From Haloarcula salinisoli (GTDB taxonomy: Archaea; Halobacteriota; Halobacteria; Halobacteriales; Haloarculaceae): 64,000 bases of DNA. The first letter of the stretch is position 1; every line of letters starts with the position of its first letter. The translations under genes were made by a program, and so were the position numbers. The stretch spans positions 156,061 to 220,060 of the forward strand of contig NZ_RKLQ01000003.1 in assembly GCF_019599405.1 (NCBI RefSeq). Direction: 5' to 3'. This document shows, in pieces, positions 25,576 to 34,531 of the stretch. Below the pieces are notes generated by a model. That model made no database searches and was not told the origin of the DNA. It saw only the letters and a list, made by a program, of their open reading frames with translations.

Positions 25576-25853
25576 TACACTTCGACCGCTTCGTCCGTCA
25601 CCACGACGCGGTGGCCGGCGTAACTGAAGGTCACGTGTGCTGCGCTGTCAGGGTCGTCGAGGAATCGCTCGAGGGCTTCGGGGTCGACCACGTCGCCGAG
25701 GGGGCCGAGCGACTGGGGGTCTATGTTCTCGGCGGTCGCGACGGCGCGGAGGATGGCCATTGCCAGCGAACTGGTGCCCGTCTGCTGCCGGACGAGCGGG
25801 GGTCCATCTGTTCTCCCACCAGAACAGTTCATGTAATTAGTATATTTATTCAA
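25572..25853 (-). CDS. HalOD1 output-domain protein
   Basis: 93 residues: LAMAILRAVATAENIDP, LGDVVDPEALERFLD, VTFSYAGHRVVVTDEAVEVY is the HalOD1 domain found at the end of haloarchaeal signalling proteins and as a stand-alone. The first 25 residues are variable. It overlaps the nucS stop by four bases and lies 35 bp beyond the MutS stop, so it may be the last gene of the mutS transcript. Confidence 0.85.
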   Translation of the reverse strand: MNKYTNYMNCSGGRTDGPPLVRQQTGTSSLAMAILRAVATAENIDPQSLGPLGDVVDPEALERFLDDPDSAAHVTFSYAGHRVVVTDEAVEVY

Positions 25854-25888
25854 ACAAAAAGGCCTGGTACCTTACTTGTTAGTAAGTC

Positions 25889-28573
25889 CTACTCGACCCG
25901 GTCAGCGAGGTCGGCCAGCGTGTTGAGCGCGTCCAGTGGCGTCATCGTCGCCACGTCGACCTCCCGAAGCAGGGACTCGATGTCGTCGTCGGCCGCTCGA
26001 CCCGCTGGCAGCCCCTCGCCGGTCGGCCGGTCGGAGACGGCGCCGTCATTCCCGCTCCCACCTCGGCCGCTTGCCTCGGCTGCCGGGGCCTCGCCGTCTG
26101 CCGCCAGACGCTCCCGGGCGGCCTCGACGACGGGCTCGGGCACCCCGGCCATCGCCGCCACCTCGACGCCGTAGGACGCGGCGGCCGGCCCGTCGGCCAG
26201 TTCGTGGTCGAAGACGACCGAGCCGTCTTCCCGGGAGGTCTCGAAGTGGCGGTTGGCCACCCCCGACAGGTCGTCGGCCGCCGCCGTGAGGTCGTGGTGG
26301 TGGGTCGCAAAGAGGGTGTAGGCCCCCACCTCGTCGTGAAGGTACTCCGTCACTGCGCGGGCGATGGCCAGCCCGTCGGCCGTCGAGGTGCCACGACCGA
26401 CCTCGTCCAGCAGGACCAGCGAGTCGGCGGTCGCCTCCGTCAGGATGGTCGCAAGCTCCGTCATCTCTATCATGAAGGTGGAGCGACCGCCGGCGATGTC
26501 GTCGCTGGCGCCGACACGCGTGAACACCCGGTCGAGTATCGGCAGGGCAGCCGACGACGCCGGGACGAACGAGCCGGTCTGGGCGAGGACCGAGCAGAGT
26601 GCGACCTGGCGCATGTAGGTGGACTTCCCGCTCATGTTCGGGCCGGTGAGGACGACGAAGTGGGGGGCGTCGCCGTGCTCGGAGCTGTGAAGGTCGGTAT
26701 CGTTCGGGACAAACGACTCCTCGGTTCGCTCGACGACGGGGTGGCGCCCGGCCTCGATGTCGATGCCGTCGGCGCCGACGGTGGGCCGGCAGTACCCCCG
26801 CGTCGCGGCGACCTCGCCGAAAGCCACGAGAGCGTCCAGTCGAGCGAGCTTCTCGGCCAGCGCCTGGACGCGTTCGGCCTCGGCGGCGACGGCGTCCCGG
26901 ACCCGACAGAACAGCTCGTACTCCAGGTCGTCGGCCGCCGCCTCGGCCCGGAGAATCTCCTCTTCGCGGCTCTTCAGTTCGGGCGTGTAGTAGCGCTCGC
27001 TGTTCTTGAGCGTCTGTCGGCGCTGGTAGTCCTCGGGCACCGCATCGAGGTTGGCGTTTGTCACCTCGATGTAGTAGCCATGCACCGCGGTGTGGCCGAC
27101 CTTCAGCGATTCGATGCCGGTGCGCTCGCGTTCGCTCGCTTCGAGGTCGTCGATCCACGCCTTGCCCGACCGCTCCGTCGAGCGCAGCTCGTCCAGCTCG
27201 TCGTCGTACCCCGAACGAATCACGCCGCCCTCGGTGACCTGCTGGGGCGGGTCCGGCCGGATAGCGGCCTCTATCTCCTCGCGGGTCTCCGTGAGCGGGT
27301 CCAGCGTGGCGTGCAGGTCCGCCAGTAGCCGTGCGTCCGCGTCGGCGAGGGCCTCGCGGATGCCGGGCACCACCGACAGCGTCGCCGCCAGCGAGCGCAG
27401 GTCACGGGCGTTGGCCCGGCCGCGAGACACCCGCGAGATGAGCCGCTCGATGTCGTACACCTGCGAGAGCAGCTCGTGGAGCCGCTCGCGGGTCCCGGGG
27501 CTGCACTTCAACTCGCCGACGGCCTCGTGGCGCGCCTCGATGCGGTCTGTGTCTAGCAGCGGGCGACGCAGCCAGTCCGTGAGCTTGCGCCGCCCCAACG
27601 CAGACGCCGTCTCGTCGAGCGTGTCCACGAGCGTCAGGTTCCCGTGGCCACGCACCGAGCGCCGGTCGAACAGCTCCAGGCTCTCGACGGCGACGGCGTC
27701 GAGCAGCATGTACTCCCGGGGGTCGTAGCGGGTGAGGTGGTTCAGATAGTCCAGGGTCCCCTCCGGGTCGACGTCGGGGTCGACCGGCTCCCCGTCCGGG
27801 CCGACGGCCCCCGACTTTCCCCGGGTGTACTCGGCGTAGGAAAGCAGGGCGCCCGTGGCCCGCACCTCGCTCTCGCCCGCCAGCAGCCGCTCGGGCGGCC
27901 CGAAGTACCGCTCGATGCGCGCCTCGGCCCGGTCGACGTCGAAGGCGTCGGCGTCGTACTCGGTGACCAGACAGGCCCCGCCAAAGACGGCCTCGTCCAC
28001 ATCGACGTCGGGCCCGACGATGGCTTCGGCGGGTCCGAAGCGGCGCAGCTCGTCGGCGACGGCCGTCGTCGAGTCCACGCTGGTCGCGTAACACGCGCCG
28101 GTCGAGATATCGACGAGGGCGAGGCCGTACGCCTCGCCCCGGGCAAGCGCCGCGACGTAGTTGCTGTCGGCCCCGTCGAGCAGCTCCGCCTCGGTCAGCG
28201 TCCCCGGCGTGACGACCCGCGTGACGGCCCGCTCGACGACGCCGCTGACCTCGTCGGGGTCCTCGACCTGGTCGGCGATGGCGACCCGATAGCCCGCGTC
28301 CAGCAGCGTCTCGATGTAGCTCTCGGCGTTGTCGATGGGGATGCCCGCCATCGCGTACTCGCCCGTGGAATCGCTGCGCTGGGTGAGCGTTATCTCACAC
28401 AGCCGGGCGACCCGCTCTGCGGCCTCGCAAAACGCCTCGTAGAAGTCCCCAACCTGAAAGAGGACCAGTGCCTCGTCGTACTGTTCGCACAGCTCGAAGT
28501 ACTGGGCCATCATCGGCGTCAGCTCGTCGTCCAGCTCGGCCATCTTCGCCGGTGGCCCGAGGGCCGCGTCCAT
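25889..28573 (-). CDS. mutS: DNA mismatch repair protein MutS
   Basis: 894 residues from MDAALGPP at 28573 (an upstream ATG at 28609 is possible). The order is that of MutS1: mismatch-binding domain with [12 protein letters not shown] (Phe-x-Glu mismatch reader), connector, lever and clamp domains, then ATPase with GPNMSGKST, the DEVGRGTS Walker B region and FATHHHDLT. It recognises mispairs. A low-complexity Gly/Ser linker lies near residue 840. No mutL follows it, unlike many haloarchaeal mutS loci. A second MutS is at 42051-44741. Confidence 0.93.
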   Translation of the reverse strand: MDAALGPPAKMAELDDELTPMMAQYFELCEQYDEALVLFQVGDFYEAFCEAAERVARLCEITLTQRSDSTGEYAMAGIPIDNAESYIETLLDAGYRVAIADQVEDPDEVSGVVERAVTRVVTPGTLTEAELLDGADSNYVAALARGEAYGLALVDISTGACYATSVDSTTAVADELRRFGPAEAIVGPDVDVDEAVFGGACLVTEYDADAFDVDRAEARIERYFGPPERLLAGESEVRATGALLSYAEYTRGKSGAVGPDGEPVDPDVDPEGTLDYLNHLTRYDPREYMLLDAVAVESLELFDRRSVRGHGNLTLVDTLDETASALGRRKLTDWLRRPLLDTDRIEARHEAVGELKCSPGTRERLHELLSQVYDIERLISRVSRGRANARDLRSLAATLSVVPGIREALADADARLLADLHATLDPLTETREEIEAAIRPDPPQQVTEGGVIRSGYDDELDELRSTERSGKAWIDDLEASERERTGIESLKVGHTAVHGYYIEVTNANLDAVPEDYQRRQTLKNSERYYTPELKSREEEILRAEAAADDLEYELFCRVRDAVAAEAERVQALAEKLARLDALVAFGEVAATRGYCRPTVGADGIDIEAGRHPVVERTEESFVPNDTDLHSSEHGDAPHFVVLTGPNMSGKSTYMRQVALCSVLAQTGSFVPASSAALPILDRVFTRVGASDDIAGGRSTFMIEMTELATILTEATADSLVLLDEVGRGTSTADGLAIARAVTEYLHDEVGAYTLFATHHHDLTAAADDLSGVANRHFETSREDGSVVFDHELADGPAAASYGVEVAAMAGVPEPVVEAARERLAADGEAPAAEASGRGGSGNDGAVSDRPTGEGLPAGRAADDDIESLLREVDVATMTPLDALNTLADLADRVE

Positions 28574-28623
28574 ATCCGACCTGGCGGGGTCGCCGGCAAA
28601 ATACCCCACGGTCGGGCGTCATT

Positions 28624-28990
28624 TCAGCGGCTCCTATCGGACGCGCTCGAATCCAGAACGACGAGGATGTACGAGGCGATAAATCCGAGCGCGTAGCCCA
28701 GCAGGTGGACGTAGAGATTCAGCACCCGCCCACTGACGACGGAGTCGCCAGTGGCAGCCCCAGGAAGAGCCCCGCCACCACGACGCCCAGCTCAAAGCGA
28801 CGGCGGCAGCGTCCCCACCGCCAGCAACACCGCCGGAACCACACTTACGAGCAGGAGGTCGGCGACCATCGCTGGCGTGCGTAGCGTCTCGACGCCGTCG
28901 GGCGCCTCCTCGACACCGTCTATCCGTACGGTATCGACGGTCGCCCGGCGGTATCACAACGCGGTAGCCTGCCAGTGCCACGAGGCGCCG
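28624..28990 (-). pseudogene. Frameshifted membrane protein, possibly rhomboid-like
   Basis: Three frames together give one protein-like stretch on the minus strand: TVDTVRIDGVEEAPDG and MVADLLLVSVVPAVLLAVG, then FELGVVVAGLFLGLPLA, then VLNLYVHLLGYALGFIASYI ending in TGA at 28624. At least two frameshifts separate them. VHLLGYALG resembles the His helix of rhomboid proteases, which is only suggestive. It is either a decayed gene or carries sequencing indels. Confidence 0.5.
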
Positions 28991-29068
28991 ATAGCACGCA
29001 CGGTGCCCAGCGCCGGCGGCGCGTGCGGGCCGGCGAGGCCTTTTGTCCGTCGGCTCCGTAGGGCGTCC

Positions 29069-29392
29069 ATGACGAGCGACGGCGTACGCACAGTCGACAC
29101 CCGCGAGCAGCTCGATACGCTGCTGGCCGACCACGAGCGGGTGCTGGTGATGGTCCGCACCGCCGGCTGTACCATCTGCAAGTCGATGTCGCCGATTCTC
29201 GACGGCGTCGACCGCACGACCGACGCGACCGTCGTCGAGTTCAACCCCCGAACGGACCTCGACGCCGTGGCCGACTTCGCCGTGCGAAGCGTCCCCACCT
29301 TCCTCCTGTTCGTCGACGGCGAGCTGGTCGACCGCCGGGCCGACGGCTTCGTGCCGAGCGAGGACCTCACCGCGTTCGCGGCCAGCGACTGA
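29069..29392 (+). CDS. Thioredoxin family protein
   Basis: 107 residues from the ATG at 29069. VLVMVRTAGCTICKSMSPIL carries the CTIC active site (34-37) in place of CGPC, followed by SVPTFLLFVDGELVD with the cis-Pro loop. No signal peptide, so it acts in the cytoplasm, reducing disulfides or acting as a thiol switch. The divergent active-site pair argues for a specialised partner. Confidence 0.88.
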   Translation: MTSDGVRTVDTREQLDTLLADHERVLVMVRTAGCTICKSMSPILDGVDRTTDATVVEFNPRTDLDAVADFAVRSVPTFLLFVDGELVDRRADGFVPSEDLTAFAASD

Positions 29393-29449
29393 GAGTGTCT
29401 CACAGGCGTGGCCAAACGTTTTCACGGTATTCGCCGTAGTCCTCGGGTG

Positions 29450-30216
29450 ATGTCCCTCCAGATTGGCCCCGTTCTCCGCTCGGCCGGGGCGCAACTGCTC
29501 AGTCGTACCGGCGCGATACTGCTTGCCGCGTACATCGCCCTGACGGCCGCGCTCTTGCCGCTCAGCAACACGATGCTGGTCCGCATCTACGAGCGGGTCG
29601 GGCTCACCGAGCCGGCCGAGGTGATACCGCTGGTGCTCGACGTCCCGCTGTCGGTCGCCGTCGGTGGCTACCTGCTGGGCGTCCTCGTGGGCTCGTATCT
29701 CTCCGTCGTCGCCGTCCGGACGTTCGTCGCCGGCGACGGGGGTCAGTTCCCCTCGGGGGCCTTTACCCGGAACGTCCCGCTGGCTATCGCGAACGTCGTC
29801 GTGGGCGGGCTGGTGTACGGGCTGGCCGTGGCTGTCGGCTCCCTCCTGCTCGTCGTCCCCGGACTTCTGGCCTACATCGCGTTCCTGTTTATGCTCCCCT
29901 ACGTCGCCGTCGAGGACCGGAACTTCGTCGACGCCCTGCGGTCGAGCTACCGCCTGAGCAAAGGTAACTGGCTCATGCTGGGGGTGCTCTTGCTCGTCGT
30001 CGTCGGCGTGTCCGGGGGGTTGGCGCCGTCGGCGGGGTGGTCGCGGGACTGCTCTTGCCGCCCGCACTCGGACAGCTCTCGCTCGCCGCCATCCAGTCGC
30101 CGGCCTCGCTGTTTTCCCTTGCCGTTATCGCCGCGGCGTTCGACCAGCTCCGCGGGGCGAGCGACGACGGGTCCGGGTCGACCCCGGCTGGCGAGACGGC
30201 CTCGACGCCAGCCTAA
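29450..30216 (+). pseudogene. Multi-spanning membrane protein gene with a frameshift in a G-run
   Basis: The first 190 codons from 29450 encode a haloarchaeal multi-helix protein (helices near 20-40, 60-85, 115-150, 180-190). At the G6 run 30014-30019 the frame turns into Arg/Ser/Pro-rich nonsense. Adding one G restores VGAVGGVVAGLLLPPALG, LAVIAAAFDQLRG and a stop at 30214-30216. So a single base appears missing. This is a recent null mutation, a sequencing error or slippage at the G-run. The restored protein would be about 255 residues. Confidence 0.75.
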
Positions 30217-30650
30217 TCGTCGGTCAGCCGGACCGTGACGACCGGCACCGGCGACCGGCGGACGACCTTCTCGGCGACGCTACCGATGAGGTAGTGGTCC
30301 AGCCCGGTCCGGCCGTGGGTGCCCATCACGACTATGTCCATCCCCTCCTCGTCGACGTACTCGAGGATGGCCGTCTTCGGGACGCCCTCGATGACGTCGG
30401 TCTCGACGGCCACGCCGTCTCCCAGCGCCGCGACCGTCGTCTCGATGGCGTGGTCTGCCCGCTCGCCCTCTGCCTCCTTCCAGGCCTCAGACGAGAGGCC
30501 GCTGGCCGGGCTCTCGAAACGGTTGCGCGTGTCGACCACCGAGAGCACGTGGACGGTGGCGTCGAACCGCTGTGCGATGGCTTCGGCGTGTGTCGCAGCC
30601 TGTGCGATACCGTCGCTGCCGTCGGTCGGGAGCAGGATGTCGTCGTACAT
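30213..30650 (-). CDS. UspA family universal stress protein
   Basis: 145 residues, the usual single-domain size. DILLPTDGSDG at the N-terminus and MGTHGRTGLDHYLIGSVAEK with the Gly-x2-Gly-x9-Gly-Ser ATP-binding motif near the C-terminus identify an ATP-binding Usp. It is a cytoplasmic stress protein of undefined target. Its stop overlaps the restored end of the membrane gene on the other strand. Confidence 0.9.
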   Translation of the reverse strand: MYDDILLPTDGSDGIAQAATHAEAIAQRFDATVHVLSVVDTRNRFESPASGLSSEAWKEAEGERADHAIETTVAALGDGVAVETDVIEGVPKTAILEYVDEEGMDIVVMGTHGRTGLDHYLIGSVAEKVVRRSPVPVVTVRLTDD

Positions 30651-30701
30651 AGCAGGGCAGAGAACGTCGACGGAGTAAACAGCTTGGGCACAGTGCCCGC
30701 T

Positions 30702-31790
30702 TCAGACCGCGCCCGAGGCCATCAGGAACAGCGCGACCGCGATAATCCCGAAGAGGATGCCGACGCCCTTCTTGATGAGCTCCGTGTCGATGGCCGCCGA
30801 GACGTAGGGGGCAATCTGGCCGCCCGTGACCGTCGCCGGCACCGTCCAGACGACCATGTTCCACGGCGTCGAGGCCAGATCGAGACTGTGGCCGCCGGGG
30901 ACCACGGCGCCGCCGAAGACGTGGACCAGCGAGGCCAGCACCGCAGTGAGTGCGACGACGATGTGGTTGGTGCCGATGGCAATCCGCACCGGGACGTTCG
31001 TTCGGAGCATCGAGATGATGCCCAGCTCGCCGACGCCGAAACCGGCCAGTCCCTGGAAGACGCCGCCGATGCTGTAGTTCCCGAAGCGTTCGAGCCAGCC
31101 GGCCCGCGAGTAGCTGTAGTCGTCGCCCTCGCGGTCGACCCGGGTGACCGTACCGTCCTCGGCCGTCTCGACGCCGGCCGGGCCGAGCTTGTCACTGTCG
31201 TCGGGCAGTTCGGGCCCGCCGTCAGCTGAGACTTCCGCCTCCTCGCTGCTGGCCTCACCGGGCTCCTCGTGGCCCAGGTCGGCCTTGAACAGGAGGACGG
31301 AGGCGGCGATGAGCGCCAGTCCGAGCAGCGCGTGGAACACCGGGGCGGGGATGACAAAGGAGAGCAGGGCGCCGGCGACCACGAAGGGGACGGCTCCCAG
31401 CACCAGACTGAGCGCCAGCTTCCGGTCGACGAGCCCGTACTGGACGAACGCCAGCGCGGAGGAAGAGAGGCCGAAGGACTCGCTGATGAGGCCGATTTTC
31501 ACGAGCGTCTGGGAGTCCAGCGTCTCGCCGGCGAGCAGGGGAAAGATGAAGATGAGGAAGGGGACAAAGAGCGCGGACCCGCTGATACCGACGGTGTTGA
31601 CGATAGTCGCTCCGAGGAGGAAGAAGAAAAAGAGCCACCAGTATTCCAGCCAGTAGCCGGTGCCGGAGCCGCTTGTCGGGGCCAGGAAGTACACAGACAC
31701 GATAAACAGCAGTGGCGCGAGGAACACGAATACGTGCTGGTACTTCAGGAAGGCCTTCTGAATGCTGTCGGACGATGACGACGTGGTCAT
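30702..31790 (-). CDS. TauE/SafE family sulfite/organosulfur anion exporter-like protein
   Basis: 362 residues with about nine hydrophobic segments in two halves joined by an acidic cytoplasmic loop (about 180-245). GATIVNTVGISGSALFVPFL in the first half and FQGLAGFGVGELG with AIGTNHIVVALTA in the second are TauE-type repeats. It probably exports sulfite or a sulfonate-type anion. The substrate is not determined by sequence. Its promoter lies in the 31791-31986 region shared with a small plus-strand gene. Confidence 0.85.
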   Translation of the reverse strand: MTTSSSSDSIQKAFLKYQHVFVFLAPLLFIVSVYFLAPTSGSGTGYWLEYWWLFFFFLLGATIVNTVGISGSALFVPFLIFIFPLLAGETLDSQTLVKIGLISESFGLSSSALAFVQYGLVDRKLALSLVLGAVPFVVAGALLSFVIPAPVFHALLGLALIAASVLLFKADLGHEEPGEASSEEAEVSADGGPELPDDSDKLGPAGVETAEDGTVTRVDREGDDYSYSRAGWLERFGNYSIGGVFQGLAGFGVGELGIISMLRTNVPVRIAIGTNHIVVALTAVLASLVHVFGGAVVPGGHSLDLASTPWNMVVWTVPATVTGGQIAPYVSAAIDTELIKKGVGILFGIIAVALFLMASGAV

Positions 31791-31986
31791 TGAGCGTGAA
31801 TCCTGTGTTGGGAATTGCAGTATAAAATCGTTGTTCTATCTCCCATCTATTGCGATGATTCGTGTAGAACCGCCCGTAATCGGGATAATACGTAATCCAC
31901 GTTACCCGTAGATTACTTTTGTGGCCCGCGTGCGCGGACACAAATCCCTAATATTTATTATTGCAGGTGTGGTAGTGTGTATCGTA

Positions 31987-32172
31987 ATGAGCTATCCCGA
32001 AGGGCCAACTGCGGCGGAGCAGTCGTACGACGAGACAGAGGCGGTCGACCCGGCCCCGACGGACGGCGCGTTCGCGAGCGTACTGCGGTCGATACGCACC
32101 CACCTCGACACGTGGAACCGTCGCTACGTCGAGATGCGCGTCGACGCGCGAACCGGCCGTCGCGGGCAGTAA
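31987..32172 (+). CDS. Small acidic hypothetical protein
   Basis: 61 residues from the ATG at 31987: an acidic N-terminal half and a basic helix SIRTHLDTWNRRYVEMRVD. The upstream part of the open frame is rejected because the AT-rich promoter region lies there. No family was recognised. It faces the DsbA-like gene convergently with a 9-bp gap. Confidence 0.5.
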   Translation: MSYPEGPTAAEQSYDETEAVDPAPTDGAFASVLRSIRTHLDTWNRRYVEMRVDARTGRRGQ

Positions 32173-32181
32173 GAACTCCTT

Positions 32182-32817
32182 TTATACGCCGTCGACCAGC
32201 CGTTCCAGTTGCTCGGGTGGCACCGCACCGCGAGCGGCGTGGCCGTCGTAGGCGAACGTCGGGACACCGGTGACACCCTGTTGCTGTGCGCGCTGGAACT
32301 GCTCGTGGACAGCCTCGCGGTGGGCCTCGTCCGCAAGGATGTCGTGGACGCGCTCGTGGTCGACACCGACCGAGTCGGCGATGTCGGCCAGCACGTCGGC
32401 GTCCCCGATGTCGCGCCCGTCCCGCCAGAGCGCGTCGAGGACGGCCTCGTCGAAGGCGAGCCACGTCTCGTAGTCCTCGCTCTCTTTGAGCGCGTAGGAG
32501 ACGATCTGGGCCGGCAGGGAGTCGACGTCGGTGGCTATCTCGAGGTCCATCTCCACGCCGTATTTCTCCTGGAGCCGCCGGACGCCCTGCTTGGCCTCCT
32601 CGTAGTACTCGTCGTCTTTCCCGGTGTCGACGCTGTGGTCGATGGTGCCGTCCGCGCGGCGCTGTCCGCTCCGGAGGTCGAAGGGGTGCCAGTCGATTTC
32701 GAGGGGCGCCTCGCGGTTCGCCTGGTACTGGTCCAGTGATGCCCGGCCGAGATAACAGAACGGGCAGACGTAGTCAGAGTAGACCGTTATCCGCTCGCTC
32801 GCCTGTTGTTCACTCAT
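32182..32817 (-). CDS. DsbA family (FrnE-like) oxidoreductase
   Basis: 211 residues from MSEQQASE at 32817; residues upstream of it are not protein-like. ITVYSDYVCPFCYLG carries the CPFC active site (about 18-21), then a helical insert and GVTGVPTFAYDG with the cis-Pro. No signal peptide, so like FrnE it is a cytoplasmic thiol-disulfide oxidoreductase. It is a single gene. Confidence 0.88.
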   Translation of the reverse strand: MSEQQASERITVYSDYVCPFCYLGRASLDQYQANREAPLEIDWHPFDLRSGQRRADGTIDHSVDTGKDDEYYEEAKQGVRRLQEKYGVEMDLEIATDVDSLPAQIVSYALKESEDYETWLAFDEAVLDALWRDGRDIGDADVLADIADSVGVDHERVHDILADEAHREAVHEQFQRAQQQGVTGVPTFAYDGHAARGAVPPEQLERLVDGV

Positions 32818-32893
32818 ACAGCCTCGTATCCGCTCGACCGGCAAGAACAGGCGTCGGTCGTGCGCAAGCTGTGCACACCCACTCGCCGTCTGG

Positions 32894-33649
32894 TCACGTG
32901 CCGTCGCGCAGGTGGCCGGCGACGGCGTCGAGGTGGGCCTGTCCGACGACGGCGACGACAGCCCCGGCACCGGCGAGTGCCGCCAGCCGGTCGGCCATGT
33001 ACCGCTCGCGGGCCGCCCGGCGAATCGCGGCCGCCGGCGGCGAGCTAAAGGCCTGCAACATCGCCTGAGCGGTGTCGATACGGCGCCGCTCCTCGTCGGC
33101 CTGCGTGTCCGGGTCGTCCCTGTGACCGGTGTCGTACGTCGTGGGCGGGTCGACAGTGACCTGCACCGCGGTCAGTGCCGCGATAGCGGCTGTGACCCGC
33201 CGCCTGACGGCCCGCGAGGTGACCGACCGGAGCGCCGCGGCCGTCCGGCGAACAGTAGTCGGGGCGGCCCGCTCGGCGTACAGTTCGGCGGCGAGATAGC
33301 GCAGAAAGTCCACGGAGGGGCCGTCGATACCGACGACGCGGTCGGTGTCGGCCGCCTGGACCGCGGCGCTCATCTCCCCGCCCAGCGCCGGTGGCGTCTG
33401 CTCGTCGTCGGCGTGGTGGGCCGCCAATGGCACCGCGAGGGGCGGCAGTTCGAGCGCGAGCACGTCGGGGGCGACCGCCTCGACCACCGTCCGGGTCCGG
33501 TAGATGCTCGCGGGATGGTCGTGGAGGACGCCGACGAGGACGACGCCGCCCACACGCGCGATGGTCGCCTCGTCGAGCCGGGGGTCGGCCGCCGCCTGTT
33601 CGGGCCACGGGTCGGGTGTGATACCCGACACACGGTGGATGGCGAGCAT
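32894..33649 (-). CDS. TraB/PrgY-like protein
   Basis: 251 residues. GVVLVGVLHDHPASI followed by PDVLALELPP, and near the C-terminus RERYMADRLAAL with VVAVVGQAHLDAV, give the conserved motifs of the TraB (Tiki-like, putative metallopeptidase) fold, with two conserved histidines. The usual C-terminal membrane helices of archaeal TraB proteins are absent, and Arg-rich middle helices take their place. Proposed roles are in proteolysis or pheromone control, with no defined substrate. Confidence 0.75.
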   Translation of the reverse strand: MLAIHRVSGITPDPWPEQAAADPRLDEATIARVGGVVLVGVLHDHPASIYRTRTVVEAVAPDVLALELPPLAVPLAAHHADDEQTPPALGGEMSAAVQAADTDRVVGIDGPSVDFLRYLAAELYAERAAPTTVRRTAAALRSVTSRAVRRRVTAAIAALTAVQVTVDPPTTYDTGHRDDPDTQADEERRRIDTAQAMLQAFSSPPAAAIRRAARERYMADRLAALAGAGAVVAVVGQAHLDAVAGHLRDGT

Positions 33650-33775
33650 TACCTTTTCGGATAGTATAGATTAACCGATATTACTGTCCGGTGCCTGACG
33701 CCGGGACGGCGTACGACTTCCCTACTCTCCTGTCAGTGCCCGTGTATGTATACGTGTGAGAGAACAAACAGGAGT

Positions 33776-34231
33776 ATGGCGAGCGACCAGGTCATCGAAC
33801 TGCTTCGCAAGGCGTACAGCGACGAGATAGAGACCGTGATGAACTACCAGACGAACGCGATCGTCCTCGACGGCGTCCGCGCAGAGGAGATAAAGGAGAG
33901 TCTCCAGACGGATATCCAGGAGGAGTTGGGCCACGCCGAGATGCTCGGCCAGCGCCTGAAACAGCTGGAGGCCCAGCCGCCTGGGTCGGCCGAGTTCGTC
34001 GCCCGGCAGGACTCGCTGCAGCCCCCCGAGGACTCGACCGACGTCTTCTCCGTCATCGAGGGCGTCCTCGACGCCGAAAACGACGCCATCGAGACGTACC
34101 GCGACCTCGTCCATGCCGCCGAGGACGCCGACGACCCCGTCACCGAAGACCTGGCAGTGACGATTCTTGCCGACGAGGAGGCTCACCGGACGGAGTTCCG
34201 TGGCTTCCGCACCGAGTACCGCAGCGACTGA
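33776..34231 (+). CDS. Ferritin-like diiron-fold protein
   Basis: 151 residues from ATG 33776, with GGAG just before it. VIELLRKAYSDEIETVMNY (Glu ligand), EELGHAEMLGQRL (ExxH), DAENDAIETYRDL and LADEEAHRTEF (ExxH) give the four-helix bundle with two E-x2-H pairs of the ferritin/rubrerythrin type. It lacks the rubredoxin domain. It probably oxidises or stores iron, or protects against peroxide. Confidence 0.88.
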   Translation: MASDQVIELLRKAYSDEIETVMNYQTNAIVLDGVRAEEIKESLQTDIQEELGHAEMLGQRLKQLEAQPPGSAEFVARQDSLQPPEDSTDVFSVIEGVLDAENDAIETYRDLVHAAEDADDPVTEDLAVTILADEEAHRTEFRGFRTEYRSD

Positions 34232-34303
34232 CTGCCGCCGTGTGGCCGCCCGGCTGCGGCTTCGGTAAGCTCGGCCCGCCGTCGGTTGGACGGATTTGAG
34301 CTA

Positions 34304-34323
34304 CCCACGGCTAAAGCCGTGGG
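34304..34323. repeat. Palindromic IS200/IS605-type end remnant
   Basis: CCCACGGCTAAAGCCGTGGG is a perfect 8-bp hairpin arm pair around CTAA. This stem-loop is the form found at ends of IS200/IS605 (tnpB-type) elements in haloarchaea, as I recall. No transposase remains nearby, so it is a scar or a solo hairpin. Confidence 0.55.
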
Positions 34324-34346
34324 TTTTCGCCTCGCACTATCTATAC

Positions 34347-34453
34347 TGTCGACACTGGGCTGGACAGACGCTGACGAGGAACACTACGCGCTCAACGAGG
34401 ACCAGGTCGAACACGTAACAGACGACGAGGTCCGGCTCAGCTCGGGGCTGTAA
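34347..34453 (+). pseudogene. C-terminal fragment, possibly of a PRC-barrel protein
   Basis: The plus-strand frame ending in TAA at 34451-34453 reads GWTDADEEHYALNEDQVEHV then TDDEVRLSSGL, a pattern similar to the end of haloarchaeal PRC-barrel domains. There is no start codon or upstream part. The IS-type palindrome lies 20 bases upstream, which suggests that an insertion or deletion removed the 5' part. Confidence 0.45.
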
Positions 34454-34454
34454 G

Positions 34455-34477
34455 GCGCGACTCGGTCGCGCTTTTTT
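34455..34477 (+). terminator. Hairpin plus T-run terminator
   Basis: GCGCGAC (34455-34461), loop TCG and GTCGCGC (34465-34471) form a perfect 7-bp stem followed by six T. It lies two bases after the fragment ending at 34453 and would end plus-strand transcription there. Confidence 0.7.
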
Positions 34478-34531
34478 GACCGTCCGGGAGATTCTTCGAC
34501 GCAGCTATACTCCGCCCAGCGACCGTCGGGT

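Noticed and set aside
28634..30067. Long 477-residue minus-strand frame
   Set aside because: Composition is Arg/Gly/Asp-rich nonsense and it overlaps the thioredoxin gene and the membrane gene; a high-GC antisense shadow.
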